A stretch of 64,000 bases of DNA, taken from NCBI GenBank assembly GCA_029962745.1, contig CM057161.1, positions 4,536,611 to 4,600,610 on the forward strand, in the 5' to 3' direction. A program made the translations under genes and the position numbers. The first letter of the stretch is position 1. Every line of letters begins with the position of its first letter. The notes under the pieces were generated by a model. That model was not told the DNA's origin. It was given only the letters and a program-made list of their open reading frames with translations, and did no database searches. This document shows positions 22,177 through 34,700 of the stretch, one piece after another. The DNA comes from Echinometra lucunter. Lineage: Eukaryota > Echinodermata > Echinoidea > Camarodonta > Echinometridae.

Positions 22177-24431
22177 CTGAAGAGAGATGACAATAAAGAA
22201 AGTGAAGCAATTTCAAAATTGGTCTTCTTTGAGCTTGTGTGTGAGTCAATGTGGGACAGTTTTCTCAAATATTGTCAAAATATCAATTGACATATCAACT
22301 GCAGAGTTAAACCCTGTATGTAAACTCTCTGAAATAATCATTGTGAATAACAGTTGCAAAGGCAAAAATCAATGAATTCATCATCAGGGTGCCGTTGCAT
22401 AAAACTTGCTATTATAATAACTTTGCTATTATAGTAAATTTTCATGGAATACTGGATTTTGATTGGCTGTTGAGCAACGTTACCATGGTAGTTACCATTG
22501 ATAGCAAAAATTACTATTATAGTAAGTTTTATGCAACGGACCCCAGGACATGAATCATGTCGGTACTTCCTCCTCTTTATTTCCCCTGTCAAATGTCAGT
22601 GGAAACTCAGTATAAAGAGATCTGATATAACAATATTCCTGATATATCAAGGTAATATTCTGGTCCCAGCTCTTTACATTTTAGTGTTTTTTTTAACCTG
22701 GAACCTGTTGCATAAAACTTACCAATGATGGTAAGTCTGCCATCAATGGTAACTACCATGGTAACATTTCTCAACATCTGAAGATCAGGGTCTACTGAAT
22801 ACTGCTCACTGCTACAACTGAATGGCAACTGGCCCTGTAAGAACTTACTATTTTAATTTAATCTGGTCTAGCGACTGAGTAGTGTGAACTCACCTGTTTG
22901 ATTTCATACTGAAGATCGGGGTCTATTGAATACTGCTCACTGCTATGACTTAATGGCAACTGGCTCTGTAAGACGTTAATCTTTACTTTAATCTTGTATA
23001 ACGACTGAGTAGTGTGAACTCACCTGTTTTATTTCATACTGAAGATCAGGGTCTATTGAATACTGCTCACTGCTACGACTGAATGGCAAGTGGCTCTGAA
23101 GGCGGATCTGGGACAGCATCTCATTGAGACGAGCCTGCATCAAAACAAATATACACCATAGATGTAAACATGCATCATGATGGGAGATGCCATCCTAGTA
23201 GTACCTAGTCTGAAAGAGGCATTCCCTACAAATTGCAAACTAAGGGGGTTTTTGTTGTATGCCTTTTAACACCAAACTGATTTGGTTTCCGATCAGTTTC
23301 AACATTCAGTGAACACAGAGATTTTTTCAGATACATCACCCACACAAATAGGTGTGCCATCACAATGGAATAGTACAGAAAGTTTTCCCACATACTACCT
23401 CATTCAAAGTTTATAGTGCATCACCAGTACAGAACCCATTGGAATCCTAAGCCCACAATAATCCTAAGCCCACAACAATTTTTGTGGCTATCTATGGAAA
23501 ATATGTGTTATACCAAAATCAAATTGTATAATACTGGTTGAATTACAGCCCCTTAGCATATAGACCGATCCGGCTTATTGTTGAGGGCAGCAGATAATCC
23601 ACCAAACTGGAGTGTCCCCATATAATCAGTGCAGTGCATTTCTGCGGTGTCCTGCAGCTGTACGTAGCATGCAAAGATCATAAAGAGTGCACTTTGTGAT
23701 CTTTGGTAGCGCATGCAGTAGAGAAATCCATTCCCAACCACAGAGCTACATACGCACTATGATACGCACTAACCTGGGGACAACGCAGTAATGGCACCGC
23801 TCACAAATCGCTTCTCGGATCGGTCTATAGATGTCCTTTGGTAATAAAGAGTTGCATCATGCCCCTAGTAACATACCTTCATTTGAGTTGGTGCATTTAA
23901 TTCTGCCATTAGTCCCTCAAGCTGTGTTCTAAGATGCTCCTCCTCTAACTGAATGGACACTCCTTGCTTTCTCTGGACCTCCTGTCGAGCCATGACCTGA
24001 GATTAATACAATGAAAACAATTCATTTTTGATTATTCTAAACCTTATAACCCCAAACCAGATGATTTTTCATTGCTTCATTATATTAACCTTCATGAAAG
24101 AGAACAGTGATGCCTTACCTTCACTTTGTCATCATTGTCACCATTGTCACCATCATTATCATCATCATCATCATTATCACCATCACGACCATCATTATCA
24201 TCATCATTTAGAGGCACAATAGCTCAATTGGTAGAGCAGTGGTCTTGCAATCCGGTACCCTTTGATAAGGCATTACTAATAATCCTCATTACCCAGGTCC
24301 CTTAGAGAGGACTTATAGCTGTTGGTCCTCTGGTTGCTTACTTACCTTACTTATCATCAGGATCATTACCATTAAAATTTTCCTCCTCCTCCTCCTCCTA
24401 ATTATCTATAACCACCACCTTTGTTACCATT

Positions 24432-24465
<34 letters not shown>

Positions 24466-27400
24466 CCTTTAACACAAACATTATCTACATAATTACCATT
24501 CTTCCTCTCAACACAACTGAGCTCACCGGGTAAAAAATACCCAGGGACGACGGGTGATCTCACCCTTGGCAGAGCTCAAATAGCTCCCTAAAATCCTTAA
24601 AACCTGATTCTTCAGGGCGACCATTTTCTTCAGTCGCTATGGTCGCTCTCACCTCAGTCCCAAAAATAAGCAATAAATTCGTGAATCGTGATCTAGGAGC
24701 AGCAGAATTAACATTTCTTGAAACAGAACAAACATGTACGCATCATACTGATACTCAATTATACATTCACAAGTAGAAAACAGGGATATCGGCAATTAAA
24801 AGGCAACATAGCTCCCTTGAGCCTAGAAATAGCTCCTGCAGAGTTGTCTACGGAGCTATTTTTTCAGAGAATAGCTCTCGTGGGAAAAAAAAAGTATTTT
24901 TACCCTGGCCCTCACCACCACTGCACTATCCTTTTTCTTCATCCCTCGCATTTTGTCATTACACAATCACCTTGACTGACATCCTCCTCATGAACCAACA
25001 TCATCAACATGCTCATCATAGAAAGCCTACCTGTAACACTCTATGTGACAATTCCAGATGCCTCCTCTTGTTCTCAGCTATCCTAGCCTGTAATGTGTTC
25101 TGCTGCTCCTGTAATCTTTCCAAGTCTTTGCTCATAAGCTGTCAACATACAGAGATAAAATAAATCTTGTGGAGGTGTCGCAGTCGAGTGGTTTAAGGAA
25201 CTTGACTGGAGACGCGAGAATCGGGGGTTCAATCCCCTGCACAACACTTATGCCCTTGAGCAAGGCATCTTATTTACATTGCCCTTTTATGGTACGTTAA
25301 ATAAATTGTCGTGCTATAGGCATATTGATACCAACATGTGCATTTGTGCATTTCTTTAAAAGTAATAATAAATAAAAAAAATAATAAATCTTCAGATTCA
25401 CTATAGGCAATATTGTACATCCTGAAAGCTTCCTGAATTTCCATGAGATTCATATTGGAGAAAATTTCACAACACACAATGCCAGAATCACTTCACAGCA
25501 TTTTTGCAATTCAAAAAATTTCTTTTCGTGGAAGAAAATCCAACAGTAAATCACTGATAAGTTGATGATGCACAGTAAATGATCAGACATGATGCTTATG
25601 AACACTGAATACTGAATAGGTCTATTGTGAGGGACAAAATATATTTTTCTCACAATTTCCAAATCAATATGAAAGTTTCAATCGAGTTCTTCGCATATTT
25701 GGAGAGTTTGGTGGACTTACATCTAGCCTGGCTTGGTGTTGCTGAGTCTCCTGCTCTTGATATTCCAATCTTGTCTTAATGACATCAAAGCCAACAAGTG
25801 GGACTGGGATAAGTCTAAAATAAGATTCAGCAAATATATGATGTTAATATTAAAAGCCGAATGATAAAACTGCTTCGTTACTTTTGCTATAGATTTCAAT
25901 TTTATTTCACCGTTCTTCAATTATGGCTATGCCAGAAATCGAATTTTGTGGATATCTCAGTAATAGGTCTTCCTGTAGGACTGACATAAATGCTGTGTTC
26001 GGGTAGTCAATTATCATATGTCCTAAAATCAACATCAGAACAAACAGAGTAATCAAGAAAAAAGAAGAAAAACTGAGGATATTTTATTTGTTCTGTGGAC
26101 AAGGACAAATAGACACAATTACATAAACAGCCAGTGGGTTTCTATTTCTTCAAAGAGAAATTAAGTATTTTTCAGGGTTTTTTTTTTCTTTACATTAGCC
26201 CAGCACACTTCAGTCTACACAATGTCAAAAAAGAAATGGACCATGCTAGGTTACAACTTTTCTAAATCATCACTTTTTTTTCCCCTTTTATTCTTTCACT
26301 ATAAAAATAAATAAAGACGTTAGATAATAACATGATATGCACTATACAAGAATGGAATATTATTATCATCATTACATAAATATATGAATGAATGAATAAA
26401 CAAATGGAAGAGTAGATAGACATATATAGATAAAATACATAAATAATGACCACATATTGGAAGAGCTTACCTGTCAGGATCTGGATTATCTAGCTGAGCT
26501 TGTCTCCACAGTCTGGGGTCATAACCTAGTACAAAAAAATCAAAGATGCAAACAAAACATCGATATTTCATTCAGATTAATATTTCAACAGCAAAAATCA
26601 ACCTCTTTTTTGCACTTAATTCTGAAGAACTCCCCATGTTATCAATACACTCCTTATGAATATAAAGTAGTGCAGAAATTTTAAGCTACCATAAGGGGAA
26701 CAAACGGTGAAAAGAGATAGTGAGATCATAGGGCAAAAAAGATTATCAGAGAATATGAGACTAAGAGAATAAGAGGAAAAAGATGGAGAGTGATAGTTAC
26801 TTAAGGCATAAAGGCTCATGCAGACATCTAGCGATAAACCCTCGCAGAAAACCCCAGCACACGTCTTTACCGCACAACTTACCACAATGAGATGCACATT
26901 AACATGTCAACAATAGTTCACGCTCAAATAAAACAGAGTTTTGCCAAAAGATGCAGAGAACAAATCATGATTTCATATTATGCATGAGCTTGTACAACTT
27001 TGATTGGTATACACCTTTTTGCAGCCAGGAGGCAAAAAAGATTTCTGCCTTGGTGTTTCTGGTTTTCAGCCACCTCACATGCCAATCGTTTACATGCAAA
27101 CAAAAACAAAAAAAAACAAAAAAAACATGGGGTTTTACCATGGAAGTTTGCTGCTTCATATGCGAACAAACCTTGATACAGCTTGTCCTTTCCTAATGTC
27201 TGAAATATCATATCGTAAATTCACTAATCTTAAGAATTCTTAAGGTAGTGCACAAACTGAACCTTTGATTTCACTTGCCCTGGCCGCATGTGAACAACCC
27301 AAAGGCTATCACTCACCTAAAGGAGGATTTTGAAGGTAGTGTTCTAACTAAACCTATAACAACACTTGCCCTGACCGCATGTGAACAACCCCAAGGCTAT

Positions 27401-28670
27401 CACTCACCTAAAGGAGGATTTTGAAGGTAGTGTTCTAACTGAGCCTGTGACAATGCTTGCCTAGGCTGCATGTGAACAACACCAAGGTTACCCAGTTGTT
27501 GCTTGATGTTGGTTTGATTCAAGTAGGCATAGGTTTCAGTAGACGGGATGCGTTTAGTAGCCCCAGTGGGTTGACGTTCCAAGATATAGATCACTACCTC
27601 CGCTCTGGAACAAAACAAAATCAAGCATGATGTTTGAAGGTTTGCATGGTGGTACGGATATTCGTAGAAAGGGTTTACGGTTCACCATGTGGTAAGTCCT
27701 AAGGGACTATAGATAAAGTGGATAGAGATGAGGGTGAAATAAAGAGGCGAGAAAGTAGGAAAGTTGGAGGGCAGAGTATCTTTCGAAAACTGGGTGAAGT
27801 CCTAAAAAGGACTGTAAACCAGAAGAGGTGAGAGGACCGAGTTGGTGAAGAGATGAGTCGGCTTGAGTCGGCTTGAGTCGGCGAGAGGTAAGAAGACTTG
27901 AGGAGAGAAGACTCAACGTTTCGGGCAGCTTGACTGTCCGTCTTCAGGAGTCAAGCCTCCTCATCTCTTCACCAACTCAGTTCTCTCACCTCTTCTGGTT
28001 TACAGTCCTTTTTAGGACTTCACCCAGTTTTCGAAAGATACTCTGCCCTCCAACTTTCCTACTTTCTCGCCTCTCTATTTCACCTCCATCTCTATCCACT
28101 TTATCTATAGTCCCTTAGGACTTACCACATGGTGAACCGTAAACCCTTTCTACGAAAATCAAGCATACTATAAAAAGTACAAATATATTTGTATTTCAAC
28201 TTGCAGGATTTTATGTTCTACAAAGTTTGGAGTAGTCTTGGGATCTAGCAAAGACAACATAATATAATTTTCTCCAAACAGCGATGACAACATAGCATTT
28301 CTCCAAATAGGTAAAGGCAGGATTCTGCACTAAATTTTTTCTAAAGGGGGTTCTAGAAGAGACATGTTGGGGGCTTGGGTGGAGAGCCCTATGTTAAAAT
28401 TTTGGAAAACTTGGGAGTTTGTGGAGTTAGACTGTATGGCTTATGAGTCCACACATGCTTGTTAGGATCAAGCCCTTGTTCAGGGATCTCAATATTCAGA
28501 CTAGGGCTCTAAGCAGGATATTTTTATGCTTCGGCAAGACTCGGCATAGGTACGCCGTCTTCAATGCTGCTTACGCCGCAAAGAACTCCTATTCCTGCTT
28601 CAGACTTCTTCTTCCTTCTTGCTTCTTCTCTTCTTCTTCTTCTCTTCTTCTTCTTCTTCTCTTCTCTTCT

Positions 28671-28702
<32 letters not shown>

Positions 28703-31700
28703 TTCTTCTTCGTCTCTTCTTCTTCTTCTCCTCCTCCTCCTCCTCCTTTCTTTTTTCTTCTTCTTCCAGCATACTTCTAAATGTCCCAGTTACCAAACCA
28801 TCTTGAATAGCCTCAAAAAAAGGAAACCTAGACTTCATGCAGGGACTTACTTGTCGTTTGGAAGTGGTCTGACATCCTCCACACACACTGACAGAGTGGG
28901 TTTACTGCCAAAGATATTGTAGAGGGAGTCTACCATCTGCTGCTGCTGAGCCCTGATCTGTGTGTCTTTCTTGTTGAAGTGCAGGACAACCAGGCCATCT
29001 CTTGTCTTGGCCGTGGGTTTTACACTGTAGCCAACAGTCTATATGAGAGGAAAGTGGTGATGATTCAGCTAACATGTTTTAGTGACCATCAAGCATAGAA
29101 AGACAACCCGTCTATTGAAAGGGAACAGTCCTAACATTTTTTTTTTAATTATGTCATTATATATGCTATTCCGACCTCAGTGACGGAAAAGGAAACTTAT
29201 ATGAACCATTCCAAATCATAAGAAAAAGCACAACTTTCTGCAGAGTGCACATGGGATTTTAAAAACCAATTTAAAAGACATAATGCCTCCACCACCACCT
29301 TTGATGGGTGGAGGCATGAAAACAGATATTGCAATACAGTTAAAGATGTTAGTGGATGTCTTTTGTGTATCTAAACTATTCTAGATTTTTTACCATCCAA
29401 TCAATCCTCACCTTAAATCTACAGAAGGGGTTCTCTGGGGCAAAGTTGACAGTAATGTTCTGGTTAACGAACCCAGTGCCTGTCCCCCAGAAAGCTTGGA
29501 GTTGATTCCATTTGGCCAGGAGGTTGTCTCTCTCATCGCCATAGATACTGGGCACCGAGAGAGCCGCGGCAAGCAGGAGCAAGTTGTTGTCGACACCTTG
29601 AACGAGAGGGGGAGGCAAAAACAGGAAGAGGCCATCGTGAGATATAGCATAAAGCCCTATTTAGACATGACAGCAAACCAGACTGATACTTAAAGGAGAA
29701 TGCAACCCAGGCATCAGTGTGCTCTTAGTGAATAAAGATGACCAAGAAGAGTCAACACTGAAAGTTTGAGCAATCAGACAATCTGTTCAAGAGTTATGAA
29801 TTTTGAAAGTTTCAGTAAATCCCTATTATAGGGATCCTTGAGTTGGCAACTTTGCCAGCATCTGTGCTGTCATTGTGGACAACTTTCAATTCATTTTGTA
29901 CATAATTTTTCAAAAAAATTGAATTATAAGAAATTTAAAGTCAGGAATAATCTTTTTCAAGATAATTCTTCCCAAAATGCTTGCGGAACTGATGTAGCCA
30001 TGTCATACTCAAACAATAAATCAAAAGAATGTTTATCTTTCTTGAAAATAAAGAAAATGTTAAGTTCTGTGTACAAAATGAATGGAGAGTTGTCCACGAT
30101 GACATCACAGATGCTGGCAAAGTTGCCAATTCAAGGATCCCCATGATGAGGATTTACTTGAACTTTCAAAGTTCATAACTCTTGAACAGTTTGTCCGATT
30201 TTGCTCAAACTTTCACTGTTTACTCTACTTGTTCTTCTTCATTCACTGGAAGCACACTGATGTCTGGGTTGCATTCTCCTTTAACCCATTTGTGACAGGA
30301 ATTATTTAAAGCCCAATTTTGATCAGCTTTTATTCTTCAAATTGGCAACACCAACATTTTTATTTTAGTGCTACATTTTTCTTATAAAACGTTACGTATC
30401 TGAAATGAATATAAATTGACAGAAATTATGATAAGTCAAAAAGTTGCCAATTTGCAAGGGAAAACGGTGATTTTAAACTTTCTATCACATTGTCAATTTA
30501 AGGATTTTAATGCTTATTTTACTTTTAAAAATTTTCAGCATCAAACAACGAATATTGACGCAACCAAAATGGGCACAGTTTGTGTAGAATTTTTTGCTCT
30601 TTCCGCTCATGTATTTGGTATGATTTTTAGGGCTTTCATCAAAAGATATTAGGCCAAACCACAAAATGTGGACCTCTGTCACAAATGGATTAAGAACCCC
30701 AGTGATTTACCTATACATGTAAATGGAATGGGAAAAAAAGGAAAATATTTTACTTTCTCCTGGGGGTGGGGGTCAAAGCATAGTTCTGCACAACAATGCC
30801 CCTCCCCCCCCCCCACTCCCCCAGCCCACTCATTGGTCTGTGAGTTATGAGGTACAAAAATCTGGAGCACATTATTGCAATTTTTTTTAAAGGAAAATAA
30901 GCAATAAATTCCTTAAATTGGTAATGCGATGGAAAATTTGAAATCACCATTTTCCTGCCAATTGGCAACTTTCTGACTTCTCATCATACTTTCCGTCAAC
31001 TTATATTCATTTCAGATACATAATGTTTTTTAAGAAAAAAGGTAGCAATCAAAGAAAAATGTTGGTGTTGCCAATTCAAAGAATAAAAGCTGATCAAATT
31101 AGGCTTTAAAAAATTACTGTCGCGAATGAGTTAAAACACTTCACCAACTCATATCTGAATTGGTCTTTACTGTAGCGCTTGGATGACTTCTGTTCTTACA
31201 TGGTACAGTGCACATCTCTTCACATCAACTAAGAAAGCAGCCATTTTTTAAAAGTCTGGACATAGAAAGGTCTGAATTGCTCTGGGTCTAGAAAGTTTAT
31301 TATATCCCTTCTATGAATATTCATGAGTATTCTGAAAATGTGATGGGTCAATTCTTCCCTTCAGGTAAATTGTATGAGGTCTGAATAGTTTTCACTATTT
31401 ATTCCTGAGCAGCACTGTACATGCTCTATTTACTAATTTCTTCCTGGGCCCTACTGCACATGCTCACTACTCAATGACAAATATTTGTTCAATTCAATGT
31501 GCAAGAAATCCACTGAGCAAGTCACAGGCGTAAAGCTATACAGACTGTTCATAAATTTGCTGATTAGCCCCGATGCTCGGTCCACATCAAATGGCTAACT
31601 ATCAATCTCGTATTAGTTGTATGGAAGACATATAAAACAAATTGCAATTTCTTTTCTTTTTTTTTTCTACACTTTAAAAAAAAAAAAAAAAAACAACTCC

Positions 31701-34700
31701 GACTTATACAAATTCTGGAAACATATAACTTATTTTTATGTACGTGACACCCTTATACTCGACCCATATATCAAGGTATCATGTAGCCCCCATCTCTCCG
31801 GCTGCTATCATTTCAAGCGTTTTTGCTTATGATAGCTGGCTCCTGCATTTATATTGATTTCTTGACCCAACTCCATTATTTTAATATCATCTGAGTATAC
31901 ATATTCTTTCTTTGTATATTTGTCACACTTTATTTACAAGTATCAATTTTGATTTGTATCATTATTGTATCCAATGTTTGTATTTTGTTTCTTAATAAAT
32001 GCAGAAACTTCTGCCATTATAAAAAAATATACCAAGCATTCAGTCTGAAAGTATAGTGAAATTATACATCTTTGGAGGAACTGGCAATGGTGACTATCTG
32101 TATATTTGTATATTATCTACCTTGTTGCTGTTGCTGTTGTTGTTGTTGTTGCTGCTGAGTACCAAAGCCTGTCCCTAGCCCACCTGTATACAAAGAAGAA
32201 CAAATAATAGTTTGATTTAATATGACCTTAATCACAATTGTACTTCCACAAATTTGCTTCTCATGAATTCCCACAGCTACACGTATCTTTGATGTGCTCC
32301 TATAAACAATTCAAACAACATTTAATGACTGAGAAATACAATCAAATAAATGATGTGTCTGTTGCTGGTATGAGCAGATATCATGTTGTACAGGAATTTG
32401 ATCTTACAAAGAAATATGAAAGGAATCATAACAGTCTGATTTGACACGATACTTTTGACTAGGCCAAAAAAAAAAAATGTTATGTTGCCCTCACATGCAC
32501 AAAATTTGAAAATTTGGCCGGTCAGTCGATTTTTTTTTTTTTTTTACTACCCCACTGGACTGTAACTGTCATGCACGCGAGTGAGCGCGAGCCGACACTC
32601 CTGTGTAATATGTGCAGTTGTGTGACGTGAGAGAGTTGAGATTTCCGATATTTTTTTATGAGTTTCTAATGGGGAAAACGCGGGCAGACCGCAGTCAAAA
32701 TGCATACAAAAGTGTTTTTTTAAGCCATTGAATACAAAGTTTAGCAAATTCTTCGCCCACATCTGAGATTTTCTCACAAAAAAAAAAAAAAAAAAAAAAC
32801 CTGACCCTGTTTTTTCGCATTTTACGGTCGGTCGATTGAGGGCAACATAACAACTTTTTTTTTTTGGCCCTATTATGCCGTGTACAACATGCTGAATTTC
32901 AGCAGCTATACCTATGAAACTTCGCTAGCAAACAGCCTATTAATACAGCTCTAATACAATGCAAAACTTGTTTATATGGTATTCGTAATGGTTCAGAAGA
33001 AATCAAGAAATTCTTCAGTTTGAACTACAAAGCGTAAAAGCACCACCCTTTTTTTGGGGGGGGGGAGGGGGCAGTTCTTGACTTAACAGTCATACAGCTG
33101 AGCAGTGGCGGCACCAGGATTGTTAAAGTGGGGGGGCAAATGGAGGGCAAAAGAAAATGGTGGGGGGGCAGGGCCAGGCAGTCAATTTTTTTTTTTTGCG
33201 TCCTCTTACACACATTTTAACATCAATTTTGTGAGCGAGCGAAGCGAGCGAACAAAAAATAACCGCTTTTTTGGTTTTTAATCGCATTTTCGAATAAATA
33301 TTTTGAAATATGACGAGCGAGCGAAGCGAGCGAGCCAAAAATGGCTACTTTTCTTGTTTTTAATTGCATTTTAGAAAAGAAATTTTAAAATATGACGAGC
33401 GAGCGAAGCGAGCGAGCCAAAAATAACCACTTTTTTGTTTTCAATCGAAGTTTTGAAGAGCGGAAAATGGTATTTTAGAGCACTTCACAGCTTGAATATG
33501 ATGTTTATGACAACATCTACTTATTTACAAATTACAGTATAATTTTTCTTTTCAGTCCTCAAAATTTCTGGGGGGGCAACTGGGGGGGCAAAGCTTCTGA
33601 GTGGGGGGGCAAATGCCCCCCCATTGCCCCCCCTTGGTGCCGCCACTGCAGCTGAGGAGCCTAAACTAATTACTATATTTTTCCATATATCGTCTTCGTT
33701 TCGTATTAATTGAATATTCTTAGGGACATCTTCGATCCGACTAGCATTTTTCAAAACTTTATCTCAAGAATCTAGTTATCTTTGTTTCATTGTTTTGATA
33801 ATATACTGATTATGATATTCGTATACAATCATTATAATGCATCTTTTCAAAATAGTTTATTATGAATACTGATAATACAAGCATTCCCAGTAATTCAGTC
33901 GTTTGACTGCAATTATAAATGTGTTCAAAATGTGTTATTTTTAAGTCCAAATAAACAATGCAATTCAATTTGAATCATCTTTAATACGCATTATTCACAC
34001 ACAACACAGTTCAATGTAGAATGCACAAGATATCTGTCTTACTCACTTATTGTTGAAGTTCCTGTACCACCAAACTGAAACTTGCTGGCGGTTGACGAGG
34101 TAGCGGTCTGACCAAACCCACCTCCGCCAAACACAGATCCTCCAGGCTTGGCGCCAAAACCTGTAGCACAAACACAGAATAATATTTCTCCAAATCGTAC
34201 TTCGCCCATGGATGCAGTCGTCAAAACTTACTTGCTTTGTTGCCACTGCAATACACTATGGGGAAAGTGCAGCAGTCCTCTGTGTGTAGCATCATATCAC
34301 AACACACAGAGAAATTGTCACTCACCACAAGTTAGTTCCGTAGTCACCTCCAAACCCCCTATAAGAAGCCAGATTCTGCTACCAAAAATGCGGAATCGGT
34401 TCCATTTTTCCAAAGCATGCTACTGCTACTGCTCTTGCGCTCATGAAATCAACGACTCGTGAAAATGTCTGTGACCCTATGATTCACGAAAATATCTGTA
34501 CGCGAAAATATTGGCTTATAAATACAGTATTACAGGCATTTCCAGAGCTTTTCACTATTAAAGTCTGGTGTCAGTGAATTATGACTTACTGCACATGGAA
34601 ACTGACTAAATATCTGCCTTTAATGTGAAGTCCTAGAGCAGATATCTCTTTTTCAATGTTCAGCCATGGTACTGCCAAACACATAAAGAATATGGGGATG

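Noticed and set aside
28443..28922. Ser/Leu-rich frame on plus strand and Glu/Arg-rich frame on minus strand
   Set aside because: Both are translations of the TTC array and partly overlap real NUP54 exon 6.
34148..34462. 104-codon plus-strand frame
   Set aside because: Lies antisense to NUP54 exon 3 and intron 2; no homology seen.
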